From Natronomonas gomsonensis (GTDB lineage: Archaea; Halobacteriota; Halobacteria; Halobacteriales; Haloarculaceae), in assembly GCF_024300825.1 (NCBI RefSeq), contig NZ_CP101323.1, positions 3,286,001 through 3,350,000 of the forward strand: DNA of 64,000 bases. Reading direction: 5' to 3'. Position 1 is the first letter of the stretch. Each line of letters opens with the position of its first letter. The notes under the pieces were generated by a model. It saw only the letters and a list, made by a program, of their open reading frames with translations. It ran no database searches and was not told where the DNA came from. Below are positions 16,830 through 24,653 of the stretch, one piece after another. A program made the position numbers and the translations under genes.

Positions 16830-18026
16830 ATGGAAGCGTTGCTCGTCGTGGGCCTCCTCGTTGCGGTCTTCGTCGGCTACAACATCGGTGGTGCGAACAC
16901 CGCCCCCGCGTTCGGACCTGCCGTCGGTGCCGATATCATCCCGAAGGCCGGTGCCGGACTGTTGATGACGGTGTTTTTCTTCGTCGGCGGCTGGACGCTC
17001 GGCCGTGAGGTCGTCGAGACGCTGGGCGGGGAAATCGTCCCTGCCGAACTGTTCACGACGCAGGCGAGCATCATCGTCCTCTTTTTCATCGGTCTGGCGC
17101 TGTTCATCTCGAACTTCTTCGGCGTCCCCGCCTCGACGTCGATGACCGCCGTCGGCTCCATTGCGGGACTCGGACTGGCGACCGGCAACCTCAACTGGGT
17201 CGTGATGGGCCAAATCGTCAGCTGGTGGGTCGTCGCCCCCATCGTCGCCTTCTGGGTCAGCGGCGTCATCGGCCGGTACCTCTATCCGTACCTCAACCAG
17301 TGGGTCGCCATCGCGGGCACGGAGGGCGGTCCGTTCCGAATCGAGCGTTCGGGCCGGATACCGACGGTTCGCCTCGCCGAGGGGACGACTCGCCGTGAAC
17401 TCACAGGCACGCTGCTTCTCGTCGCAATCGGCTGTTTCATGGCGTTTTCCAGCGGGGCATCGAACGTCGCCAACGCCGTGGGTCCGCTGTTCGGCAGCGG
17501 CGCGATAACGATGAACGTCGGCATCCTGCTGGCGTCGGCCGCCGTCGGTCTCGGCGCGTTCACCATCGCCCGCCGGACGCTCGATACGATGGGCAACGAC
17601 CTCACCCAACTTCCGCTGACCGCCGCCATCGTCGTCGCCGTCGTCTCCTCGACGCTGACGGCGGGGCTCGCCGCAATCGGCGTTCCCGCCAGTTTCGTCA
17701 TCATCGCGACGATGTCCATCGTCGGTCTCGGGTGGGGTCGTGCGACGCGGACGACGACCGCTCGCGATGCGGTTCGCGGCGAGGGGGAGGGAGCGAACGT
17801 TTCCGTCGGGGCGCTGGCGGCCGACGACGCTGCGACCGTCGGAAGCACCGACACGGACGGCGCTTCGGCACGACCGATGGGCGAGGAAAGTCCCGAAGAC
17901 ATCCCCGCGGCATCGGACCTGTTCGACCCGGAGACGACGGGTCGTGTCATTCTGATGCAGAACGTCGTCCCCGCGGTCGCCACTATCGGGGCGTTTCTCG
18001 TATTCCGGTTCACGCTCGTGGCATGA
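16830..18026 (+). CDS. pitA: Inorganic phosphate transporter, PiT family
   Basis: A low-affinity, ion-coupled phosphate permease of 398 residues with about ten membrane helices. The duplicated PiT signature is visible twice: GYNIGGANTAPAFGPAVGA near residue 16 and SSGASNVANAVGPLFGSGA in the second half. A hydrophilic loop near residues 310-370 (rich in Asp, Ala and Ser) precedes a last helix. A ttattt box about 27 bases upstream points to a leaderless mRNA. The separate PstB-PhoU module is at 27.7-30.6 kb. Confidence 0.93.
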   Translation: MEALLVVGLLVAVFVGYNIGGANTAPAFGPAVGADIIPKAGAGLLMTVFFFVGGWTLGREVVETLGGEIVPAELFTTQASIIVLFFIGLALFISNFFGVPASTSMTAVGSIAGLGLATGNLNWVVMGQIVSWWVVAPIVAFWVSGVIGRYLYPYLNQWVAIAGTEGGPFRIERSGRIPTVRLAEGTTRRELTGTLLLVAIGCFMAFSSGASNVANAVGPLFGSGAITMNVGILLASAAVGLGAFTIARRTLDTMGNDLTQLPLTAAIVVAVVSSTLTAGLAAIGVPASFVIIATMSIVGLGWGRATRTTTARDAVRGEGEGANVSVGALAADDAATVGSTDTDGASARPMGEESPEDIPAASDLFDPETTGRVILMQNVVPAVATIGAFLVFRFTLVA

Positions 18027-18129
18027 TGGGAAATATTGGCAAAGAAAAGTGAACGAACGGTCGAGTTACGTCGGAACCCCGTCTCCTAACAGCAACCTTC
18101 AACACAGAGGCGCGTGAACTCACTCAGTG

Positions 18130-18519
18130 ATGCCCACGGTAGAATACCTCAATTACGAAGTGCTGGACGACCACGGCTGGGACATCGACGACGACGGCCT
18201 CTTCGATGAGGCCGCCGACGCCGGCCTCGACGACGAGGACTACGGCACGCTCGATGTCGCGGAGGGTGAGTACATCCTCGAATCCGCCGAGGCGCAGGGC
18301 TTCGACTGGCCCTTCTCCTGCCGCGCCGGTGCGTGTGCGAACTGCGCGGCCATCGTCAAGGAGGGCGAAATCGACATGGACATGCAGCAGATCCTCTCCG
18401 ACGAGGAAGTCGAAGAGAAGGGCGTTCGCCTGACCTGTATCGGCAGCCCCGCTGCCGATACGGTCAAAATCGTTTACAACGCCAAACACCTCGACTACCT
18501 GCAGAACCGCGTCATCTAA
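18130..18519 (+). CDS. fer: Plant-type [2Fe-2S] ferredoxin
   Basis: Haloarchaeal ferredoxin of 129 residues, the main soluble electron carrier for 2-oxoacid:ferredoxin oxidoreductases. The cluster cysteines are Cys64, Cys69, Cys72 (CRAGACANC) and Cys103 (LTCIGSP). A strongly acidic insertion near residues 12-45 ([14 protein letters not shown]) is the known halophilic addition. I start at the ATG at 18130 rather than the GTG three bases earlier. A hairpin with a T-run follows the gene. Confidence 0.96.
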   Translation: MPTVEYLNYEVLDDHGWDIDDDGLFDEAADAGLDDEDYGTLDVAEGEYILESAEAQGFDWPFSCRAGACANCAAIVKEGEIDMDMQQILSDEEVEEKGVRLTCIGSPAADTVKIVYNAKHLDYLQNRVI

Positions 18520-18566
18520 GCCGCGCGTGTCCTGTCTTGGGACACCGTTTGCGTATCGTGTAGCGC

Positions 18567-18601
18567 CGCGCTCGCCGGCTGACGGCGCGCGTGTCGTTTT
18601 T
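18567..18601 (+). terminator. Likely terminator after the ferredoxin gene
   Basis: Arms at 18567-18571 and 18574-18577 pair with 18583-18591 (a nine-pair stem interrupted by a two-base bulge), and five T follow at 18597-18601. It lies about 50 bases past the stop codon and fits a terminator for the highly expressed ferredoxin. Confidence 0.5.
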
Positions 18602-18650
18602 CCTTTCGACCGGCAAAACGACCCGTTTATCCCGGGTTTGGAAGGCGAGA

Positions 18651-19502
18651 CTAGTCCGTCGACTCCGTATCGAAGTCCTCCTTCGACAGGCGCTCGGCGT
18701 TCCGTTCGTAGCGTTCGAACGTCGTTTCGCCCCACTCACGAAACGCGGTGTTCGACGACTGCACAAGCGCCCGCGGAATCCCCTCGCCGTCTGCGACGCC
18801 GATTTCGATTCGTTCGTCGTCCGGTAATCCGAGGTAAAACGGGAGCGAGCCGTCGGCGATGGCCGCCTCGAATCGGCCGGTAGCGAGCTTTTCGCGGAAC
18901 AGTTCGGCGAACGGTTCCTCCCTTATGTGGTCGGCACACGCCGGTCCGAGGACGATGCTCGCGGTGAACGCCCCGTTCGTGATTCGGTCGTGGACGAGTT
19001 CCGTTCCGTCGAGTTCGATTGCGGGCAGGAATCCCCGGAACCGGTCTGCGGTCCGTATCGTCTCGGTTTGGGTCTGTGCCGGTGCGTACGGTTCCGCTGC
19101 CGTCGACACTGTCAGTTCGGCGTCGGCGAGCCACTCCGGCTCGATATCGAACGACGACGGCGGGACGTGTTCCAACAGCGGCGCGAACTCCTCGGTGAGC
19201 CGGAGGGTCTCCGAGAGTCGAGTGAACTCCGTCGCCACGAGCTCACCGGCCGCGGTCACCTGGTAGCCGTCCTCGGTCGATTCGACCCAACCACGGCTCA
19301 GGAGCCCTTCGAGCGTCCGCCGAACCGTCGCACGGGAGGCGTCGACGGACGCACGAACGTTCCGACGGCTCATCGCGTCCGGTCCACGCAGGAGGTTCAG
19401 TATCCGCAGGCGGTGCCGCGACCCGGCGAGGAAGTCGATATCCGACACGACGGGGGCGTCACCGAGTTGGGCTGGCTCGTTCGCACGTCGTTCGTCACCC
19501 AT
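18651..19502 (-). CDS. Winged-helix transcription regulator with C-terminal sensor
   Basis: A 283-residue regulator. The winged helix spans about residues 20-90 (FLAGSRHRLRILNLL, then ASRATVRRTLEGLLSRGWVES). About 190 residues with an alpha/beta pattern and no recognised ligand motif follow, matching a widespread haloarchaeal regulator architecture. The ATG at 19502 is preferred over longer readings because it has a TATA-like sequence (cttcaaat) at leaderless distance. It is convergent with ferredoxin and divergent from no gene, so its target is unknown. Confidence 0.85.
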   Translation of the reverse strand: MGDERRANEPAQLGDAPVVSDIDFLAGSRHRLRILNLLRGPDAMSRRNVRASVDASRATVRRTLEGLLSRGWVESTEDGYQVTAAGELVATEFTRLSETLRLTEEFAPLLEHVPPSSFDIEPEWLADAELTVSTAAEPYAPAQTQTETIRTADRFRGFLPAIELDGTELVHDRITNGAFTASIVLGPACADHIREEPFAELFREKLATGRFEAAIADGSLPFYLGLPDDERIEIGVADGEGIPRALVQSSNTAFREWGETTFERYERNAERLSKEDFDTESTD

Positions 19503-19597
19503 TGCTAGACGGCTACCGCCCGGAACCATTTGAAGGTCCGCGTGGGCATCGGACGCTGAGACTTCGCTGTGTCGTTTTGTGGTCCCACCGCGTTCCG

Positions 19598-20185
19598 CTA
19601 CGAGTTGGCTTCCAGCGCCGCCAAGAGCGTCGCGGTCTCGACGACGGTCGCGAACTCCTCGGAGAGTTGTGCGAGGGCGAGTCGGTGGTTCTGCTCGGCG
19701 GCGTATCGAGTGCCGTCGAACTCGCGGTCGAAGGTGACGGAGGCGTCGCTGACGAGATACACTTCGAAGCCGAGGTTCTCGGCCATGCGGGTCGTCGTCG
19801 ACACGCAGTGGTCGGTGGTGAAGCCGGCGACGACGAGCCGTTCGACGCCCGCATCGCGCAGTCGACGTTCGAGGTCGGTTCCGATGAAGGCGCTGTTGAC
19901 CCGCTTTTCGACGACGGCTTCGTCGCCTCGGGGTTCGGCTTCGGGCTTGAACTCGTTTCCGGGGCGGCCCGGACGCAGCGGCGAATCCCGTTCCGTCGAG
20001 TCGTGTTTGACGTGATAGATGGGGCGGCCGCTCTCGCGCCACTCGCCCAACAGCTCCGCGATGTGGCGCTCCGCATCGGGGTTGTTCCGCTCGCCCCAGC
20101 GGTCGTCGTCGAACCCCCGCTGTACGTCGACGAGCACGAGCGCGGCGGCGTCCAGATTCAACGTCTCGTAGTCCCGAAACGGCAT
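19598..20185 (-). CDS. Isochorismatase-family cysteine hydrolase
   Basis: A 195-residue hydrolase. The catalytic triad is visible: Asp in LVDVQRGF (near residue 20), Lys in VEKRVNSAF and Cys in FTTDHCVSTT, with a cis-peptide loop at VAGFTT. Members include nicotinamidase and isochorismatase; the substrate cannot be read, though GFDDDRWGERNNPDAERH argues for metal-independent isochorismatase-like enzymes rather than nicotinamidase. A TATA-like gtatatcc lies 35-40 bases before the ATG. Confidence 0.85.
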   Translation of the reverse strand: MPFRDYETLNLDAAALVLVDVQRGFDDDRWGERNNPDAERHIAELLGEWRESGRPIYHVKHDSTERDSPLRPGRPGNEFKPEAEPRGDEAVVEKRVNSAFIGTDLERRLRDAGVERLVVAGFTTDHCVSTTTRMAENLGFEVYLVSDASVTFDREFDGTRYAAEQNHRLALAQLSEEFATVVETATLLAALEANS

Positions 20186-20347
20186 AACCCTGTTCGGTCC
20201 CCGATAGTGAACCCCAGGGGATATACTTTCCCTATCGAGCGTATTCTGTGGGCAATATAGTGAACGAACGTCCGAAAAGACGGCCCAAATACACAACGAA
20301 CGGAATTCAAACTCGGCTGACGAAGAGTGCTTGCGTTTAAGAGGGAT

Positions 20348-21385
20348 GTGGACACACTCCCCTACGTGTCGTCGCTGCTCTTCGATTTCGCGACCGGGCC
20401 CGACATCATCCGACTGCTGGCCGTTCCGGTGTTCGGGTGGGCCGCCTACCGCGACATCGAAACCAGACGGGTACCCAACCGGACGTGGCTTCCCCTCGCC
20501 GTCGCCGGCCTCCTCGCGCTGGCGTGGGACGCGTGGCTCGTGGCCGACGCCGCCGCCTTCGAACAGCGACGCTTCGCGGTACAGGTCGTCCTCTCGGTCG
20601 GCCTCGTCGCGCCGCTGGGGTACATCTTCTGGCGACTGGGTGGCTTCGGCGGCGCCGACGCCAAGGCCATCATGACGCTCGCGTTGCTGTTGCCCGTCTA
20701 CCCGGCGTTTTTCGTCGGGACGGGCGTGTATCCGCCGTCCGGAAACCAACCGCCACTCGGCGTCTTCTCGCTGAGCATCCTCTCGAACACCGTTCTCGTC
20801 GGTCTCGCCTATCCGTTCTTCCTCGCGGGCGTGAACGCGCTCCGAGGCGCGTTCACGCCCGCGATGTTCATCGGCCGTGCCGTCGCCGTCGACGACATCC
20901 TCTCGGAGTACGGCCGTCTGCTCGAAACGACCGAAGGATTCACTCGGCAGGGACTCGATATCGACGCGCTCCGGATGTATCTCCGCTGGCGGGGCGTCTC
21001 CTTCGAGGCGGTTCGGGCGAACCCCGACCGGTATCGGCACCCGCTTCCGACCGAACGCAACGACCCCGGCGACGGCTCCATCCAGTCCGACGAGCGCGCG
21101 TTGACCGACGGCGGGAGCGTCGCCGACGGACTCGATTCTTCCGAGGCGGCGATTCGACCCTTCGACGCGTGGGGTGCCGAGCGGTTCCTCGAAGAACACA
21201 GCGCCTACGGGACGACGCCCGAGGAACTCCGGGAAGGGTTGGAAGTGCTCACCGAACCGGACCGGCAGTCGGTCTGGATTACCCCCGGTGTCCCGTTTAT
21301 CGTCCCGATGTTCGTCGGCTTGCTGCTGGCGCTCACCTTCGGCGATTTGCTGTTCGTCCTCCTCGGGCTCTTCGGGGCGGCGTAG
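20348..21385 (+). CDS. Prepilin/archaellin peptidase, A24 family
   Basis: Membrane aspartic protease of 345 residues that cuts class III signal peptides of pilins or archaellins. The two catalytic aspartates are Asp36 (AYRDIETRRVPN) and Asp104 (GGADAKA, the GxGD-type site). About six membrane helices are present. A soluble block of about 130 residues near 180-310 is inserted before the last helices (VWITPGVPFIVPMFVGLLLAL), longer than typical A24 enzymes. The start at GTG 20348 matches the conserved MDTL-like opening; a GTG at 20327 is possible. Confidence 0.88.
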   Translation: MDTLPYVSSLLFDFATGPDIIRLLAVPVFGWAAYRDIETRRVPNRTWLPLAVAGLLALAWDAWLVADAAAFEQRRFAVQVVLSVGLVAPLGYIFWRLGGFGGADAKAIMTLALLLPVYPAFFVGTGVYPPSGNQPPLGVFSLSILSNTVLVGLAYPFFLAGVNALRGAFTPAMFIGRAVAVDDILSEYGRLLETTEGFTRQGLDIDALRMYLRWRGVSFEAVRANPDRYRHPLPTERNDPGDGSIQSDERALTDGGSVADGLDSSEAAIRPFDAWGAERFLEEHSAYGTTPEELREGLEVLTEPDRQSVWITPGVPFIVPMFVGLLLALTFGDLLFVLLGLFGAA

Positions 21386-21422
21386 GCGTCGGGCTTAAGC
21401 CCTCGCAGGCGAACTCTCTGCC

Positions 21423-22145
21423 GTGATTGTCGTCGCCACGGACGATTTCGAGGTGTACCACGGCGTCGTCGGCGAGCTCCGTGACCGCGGCGTCAAGTTC
21501 ACCACGCTAGAACCCGGCGAGTCGCTTCCGAAGGGGGCTCGCGTCGCCATCGTCGGCCCCGAGGACGAACACCCCGACGTGGAGACGGTTCGGGCGACGC
21601 CGGACGACCCTCGCCGTGCGGTCGACGCCGCCCTCGCGATTCTCCGTGGCGACGGCGGCCGAACCGTCGTCGGCATCGACCCCGGTGACCATCCGGGCAT
21701 CGCCGTTCTCTCGGGGGAGACCGTCGTCGCCGCCTTTCAGGTGCCGGCCGACGAGGCCGCGGCGGCCGTCGCCGAGGAAGTCGCCGACGCCCCCGACCCG
21801 CTGGTCCGAATCGGTGACGGCGCGCGATTGCAGGGTGCGAAAATCATCGAGGCTCTCGACGGCGTACCGGTCGAACTCGTCGATGAAACGGGGACGACGC
21901 CGTATCTCGGGACCGGTGCACGCGGCATGGGCGACGTGCTGGCTGCGGTCAACATCGCCCGACTCGACGGCGAGCGAATCGAGAGTCGGGACATCGAACC
22001 GACGGCCGGCGAGATTCAACGCATCAAGAACCGCTCGCGGCGGCGGAGCGACGACGACCGCACCCTCGACGAGAAACTCGCCAGACGGGTCGCTGTCGGC
22101 GAGTTGACGATGGAGGAAGCCCTGCAGCGACACCGCGAGCGTTGA
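21423..22145 (+). CDS. RNase H-fold protein, RuvC-like core
   Basis: A 240-residue protein. After about 75 residues that read like a receiver-type alpha/beta domain (IVVATDDFEVYHG), the segment VVGIDPGDHPGIAVLSG near residue 85 matches the first strand of RuvC/YqgF-type RNase H folds, with Asp at the metal position. A later Asp in GARGMGDVLAAVN could be a second metal ligand. The usual central Glu is unclear (VRIGDGARL). I infer a nuclease or resolvase-related role, possibly inactive. GTG start, with cttaag at leaderless distance. Confidence 0.7.
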   Translation: MIVVATDDFEVYHGVVGELRDRGVKFTTLEPGESLPKGARVAIVGPEDEHPDVETVRATPDDPRRAVDAALAILRGDGGRTVVGIDPGDHPGIAVLSGETVVAAFQVPADEAAAAVAEEVADAPDPLVRIGDGARLQGAKIIEALDGVPVELVDETGTTPYLGTGARGMGDVLAAVNIARLDGERIESRDIEPTAGEIQRIKNRSRRRSDDDRTLDEKLARRVAVGELTMEEALQRHRER

Positions 22146-22154
22146 GACGCCGCC

Positions 22155-23462
22155 TTACCGACTGTCGTACTCCTGCCGATAGGCCGTCTCGGCGCGGCGA
22201 ACGACTTCCCGAATCGCGAGGTCGGTGGCGTTCGCGACCGCCGCGGCGTCGTCGTACTCGGCGCTCACGTCGTACACCTCGCCCGCGTCGTCGGCCGCGA
22301 TTTTGACCGACACATCGAACGTCTCGCCGCCGATGTCGAGTTCGACCGTCTCGAAGGACCGCTCGGCTATCCATCGGTGGCCCGCCGCCGTCTCGCGGAC
22401 GCCCAGTGTTCCCGTCTCCTCGGCGAGGCGTCGCGCGACCGACGCCACGTCCTCGGGCTTGACGATGACCTTCACGAGGTGGCCGGGGCGGGATTTCTTC
22501 ATCGTCGCCGGAACGATGGTCACGTCCCGTGCGCCCGCGTCCGTCAGCGTTTTCTGGAGCCCGCCCAGCATCTCGGGACTCGCGTCGTCGAGGTTCGTCT
22601 CCAGCACGCGGATGTCGTCGTGTTTCAACCCGCCCTTCGACCCCCCGACCATCGCCCGGAGGACGTTGGGGTGGTCCTCGAAGGACTTGCTGCCAGCGCC
22701 GTAGCCGCCGCTGTCGATGTCCATCGACGGCAGGGAGTCGACGCCTTCGGCGAAGTGTGCGAGAATCGCCGCCCCCGTCGGGGTGAGGAGTTCCTCGTCG
22801 AGGGGTCCGCCCTGCAGTTCCCACGCCGCCGCCTCGGCGATGTACGTCACGGCGGGCGTCGGCACCGGGTAGACGCCGTGGCTCATCGAGGTCTCGCCGC
22901 CACCCGCGGCGACCGGCGTCGTCACCACGCGGTCGACGTCGAGGTCGTCGAACAGCAGCGCCGCCCCGACGATGTCGGCGATGGCGTCGTCGGCCCCCAC
23001 CTCGTGGAAGTGTGTCGCTTCGAGGTCGGTCCCGTGGACTCGGGATTCGGCTTCCCCGAGCAGCCGGAACACCGCCTTGGCGTCGGCTTCGACGGCCTCT
23101 GGAAGTCCCATCTCGGTGACGATGTCCCGACACTCCGCGTAGGTCCGGTTCGGGCCGTGGCCCTCGGCGTGGGTGTGTTCGTGTTCGTGAGTATGGTCGT
23201 GGCCGTGTTCATGGCCATGTTCGTGGTTGTGGTCGTGTTCGTGAGTATGGTTGTGAGTGTGTTCGTGGCCGTCGCCGTCCACCAACACGTCGACGGTCGC
23301 CGCTCGGATACCGTTCTTCGTCGTCTCGCCGATGCGGTAGGTCACGTCGAGTGCGTCCTCGACGGGCGAGAGCACCTCGGGGTCGGCGCCAGCCGCCACC
23401 AGCGCGCCGAGGACCATATCGCCGCTTGCGCCGGTTCGGCCGTCGAAGGCGAGCGTTTTCAT
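22155..23462 (-). CDS. larC: LarC, nickel-pincer cofactor nickel insertase
   Basis: A 435-residue LarC in one continuous frame, covering both LarC1 and LarC2. In some bacteria these are joined by a frameshift. It opens FDGRTGASGDMVLGAL and contains HFHEVGADDAIADIVGAA and LLTPTGAAIL. Residues about 66-103 form a run with 18 His in 38 residues, alternating with Glu, Thr, Asn, Asp and Gly, a plausible nickel store. LarC inserts nickel into the cofactor of lactate racemase with CTP. LarA, LarB and LarE are not in this window. Confidence 0.92.
   Translation of the reverse strand: MKTLAFDGRTGASGDMVLGALVAAGADPEVLSPVEDALDVTYRIGETTKNGIRAATVDVLVDGDGHEHTHNHTHEHDHNHEHGHEHGHDHTHEHEHTHAEGHGPNRTYAECRDIVTEMGLPEAVEADAKAVFRLLGEAESRVHGTDLEATHFHEVGADDAIADIVGAALLFDDLDVDRVVTTPVAAGGGETSMSHGVYPVPTPAVTYIAEAAAWELQGGPLDEELLTPTGAAILAHFAEGVDSLPSMDIDSGGYGAGSKSFEDHPNVLRAMVGGSKGGLKHDDIRVLETNLDDASPEMLGGLQKTLTDAGARDVTIVPATMKKSRPGHLVKVIVKPEDVASVARRLAEETGTLGVRETAAGHRWIAERSFETVELDIGGETFDVSVKIAADDAGEVYDVSAEYDDAAAVANATDLAIREVVRRAETAYRQEYDSR
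23154..23267 (-). repeat. Histidine-rich repeat inside larC
   Basis: A coding repeat in which His codons alternate with Glu, Thr, Asn, Asp or Gly codons. At DNA level it is a run of imperfect six-base units (gtgttc, gtgagt and variants on the plus strand). It is translated in frame and is not an intergenic array. Confidence 0.85.
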
Positions 23463-23536
23463 GCGAATACGTCGGCCGCGCGAGGCGAAAAGTGGTGTGG
23501 TACACGGTTTATGCGGGCGCGGTCCGTGGTTGTAGT

Positions 23537-24583
23537 ATGCGCGCCGCTATCTATCGCGAACCGGGAGACATCGCCGTCGAAGAGGTGCCGAAACCCGAAA
23601 TCGAGGAGCCGACCGACGCCATCGTCCGCGTCACTCACACTGCGGTCTGTGGGTCGGACCTGTGGTTCTATCGCGGCCAGCGGGACCGCGAGGAGAACTC
23701 CCGGGTCGGCCACGAACCGATGGGCATCGTCGAGGAAGTCGGCGACGATGTCCGGTCGGTCCAACCGGGCGACCGCGTGTTCGCGCCGTTCGTCGTCAGT
23801 TGCGGGGAGTGTGAGTTCTGCCGAAAGGGACTGCACACCTCCTGTCGGAACGGCGACTCCTGGAACGGCGACAACGGCGGCGCACAGGGCGAGTACGTCC
23901 GGTCGCCGCACGCCGACGGGACGCTCGTCCGGGTTCCCGAGCGGCACGCAGACGACGAGGAAACCCTGCAGGCACTGCTTCCGCTGACCGACGTGATGGG
24001 GACGGGCCACCACGCCGCGGTCAGCGCCGGGGTCGATGCGGGCGACACCTGCATCGTCATCGGCGACGGCGCAGTCGGACTGTGTGCCGTCCTCGCGGCG
24101 CGTCGACTCGGTGCCGAGCGCATCGTCGCGATGGGCCACCACGAGGACCGACTCGAACTCGCTGAATCCTTCGGTGCGACCGAGACGGTCTCGGCGCGCG
24201 GCGAGGAAGCCGTCGAGCGCGCCCGCGAACTCACCTACGGCGGTTCGAACCACGTTCTGGAGTGTGTCGGCGCGGCGTCGTCGATGGAGACCGCAATCGA
24301 GGTCTGTCGCCCGGGCGGCACCATCGGCTACGTCGGCGTCCCGCTCGGCGTCGAGGAGGAGGGACTCGACCTCTACTCGATGTTCGGCGCGAACATCTCG
24401 CTTCGGGGCGGCGTCGCACCGGTTCGTGCCTACGCCGAGGAACTGATGGCCGACGTACTCCAAGGGACGTTGGACCCCTCGCCGATTTTCACGAAGACGG
24501 TTGGAATGGAGGGGGTTCCGGACGGTTACCGCGCGATGGACGAACGGGACGCTATCAAGGTGTTGGTGAATCCACAGGAGTGA
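23537..24583 (+). CDS. Zinc-dependent alcohol dehydrogenase family protein
   Basis: Medium-chain dehydrogenase of 348 residues. Catalytic zinc ligands include Cys in [13 protein letters not shown] near residue 38 and HEPMG near residue 60. The structural zinc lobe has four cysteines ([15 protein letters not shown]). The Rossmann motif [13 protein letters not shown] near residue 175 binds NAD(P). It resembles threonine or glutathione-dependent formaldehyde dehydrogenases, but the substrate cannot be settled. It is divergent from larC across 74 bases. Confidence 0.88.
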   Translation: MRAAIYREPGDIAVEEVPKPEIEEPTDAIVRVTHTAVCGSDLWFYRGQRDREENSRVGHEPMGIVEEVGDDVRSVQPGDRVFAPFVVSCGECEFCRKGLHTSCRNGDSWNGDNGGAQGEYVRSPHADGTLVRVPERHADDEETLQALLPLTDVMGTGHHAAVSAGVDAGDTCIVIGDGAVGLCAVLAARRLGAERIVAMGHHEDRLELAESFGATETVSARGEEAVERARELTYGGSNHVLECVGAASSMETAIEVCRPGGTIGYVGVPLGVEEEGLDLYSMFGANISLRGGVAPVRAYAEELMADVLQGTLDPSPIFTKTVGMEGVPDGYRAMDERDAIKVLVNPQE

Positions 24584-24611
24584 ATCGGCCCGCTGTTCCG
24601 GGGCGTGGCAG

Positions 24612-24640
24612 CAAAAAGCATATCTCCGGCGCGACCGGAG
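24612..24640 (+). promoter_or_regulatory. CDC48 promoter with an inverted repeat
   Basis: An AT-rich aaaaagcatat (24613-24623) is the likely TATA region. It is followed at once by the perfect inverted repeat ctccgg (24624-24629), a 5-base spacer and ccggag (24635-24640), ending 13 bases before the ATG. The repeat overlaps where transcription would start and could be an operator. Confidence 0.4.
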
Positions 24641-24653
24641 TTCACGTATCAGG

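Noticed and set aside
23154-23267. Tandem-repeat-like DNA, at first sight a CRISPR-like or microsatellite array
   Set aside because: It is the in-frame His-rich stretch of LarC; units are imperfect and coding.
22377-23987. 536-codon plus-strand frame across larC and the dehydrogenase start
   Set aside because: Joins two unrelated regions and is antisense to larC; no recognisable protein.
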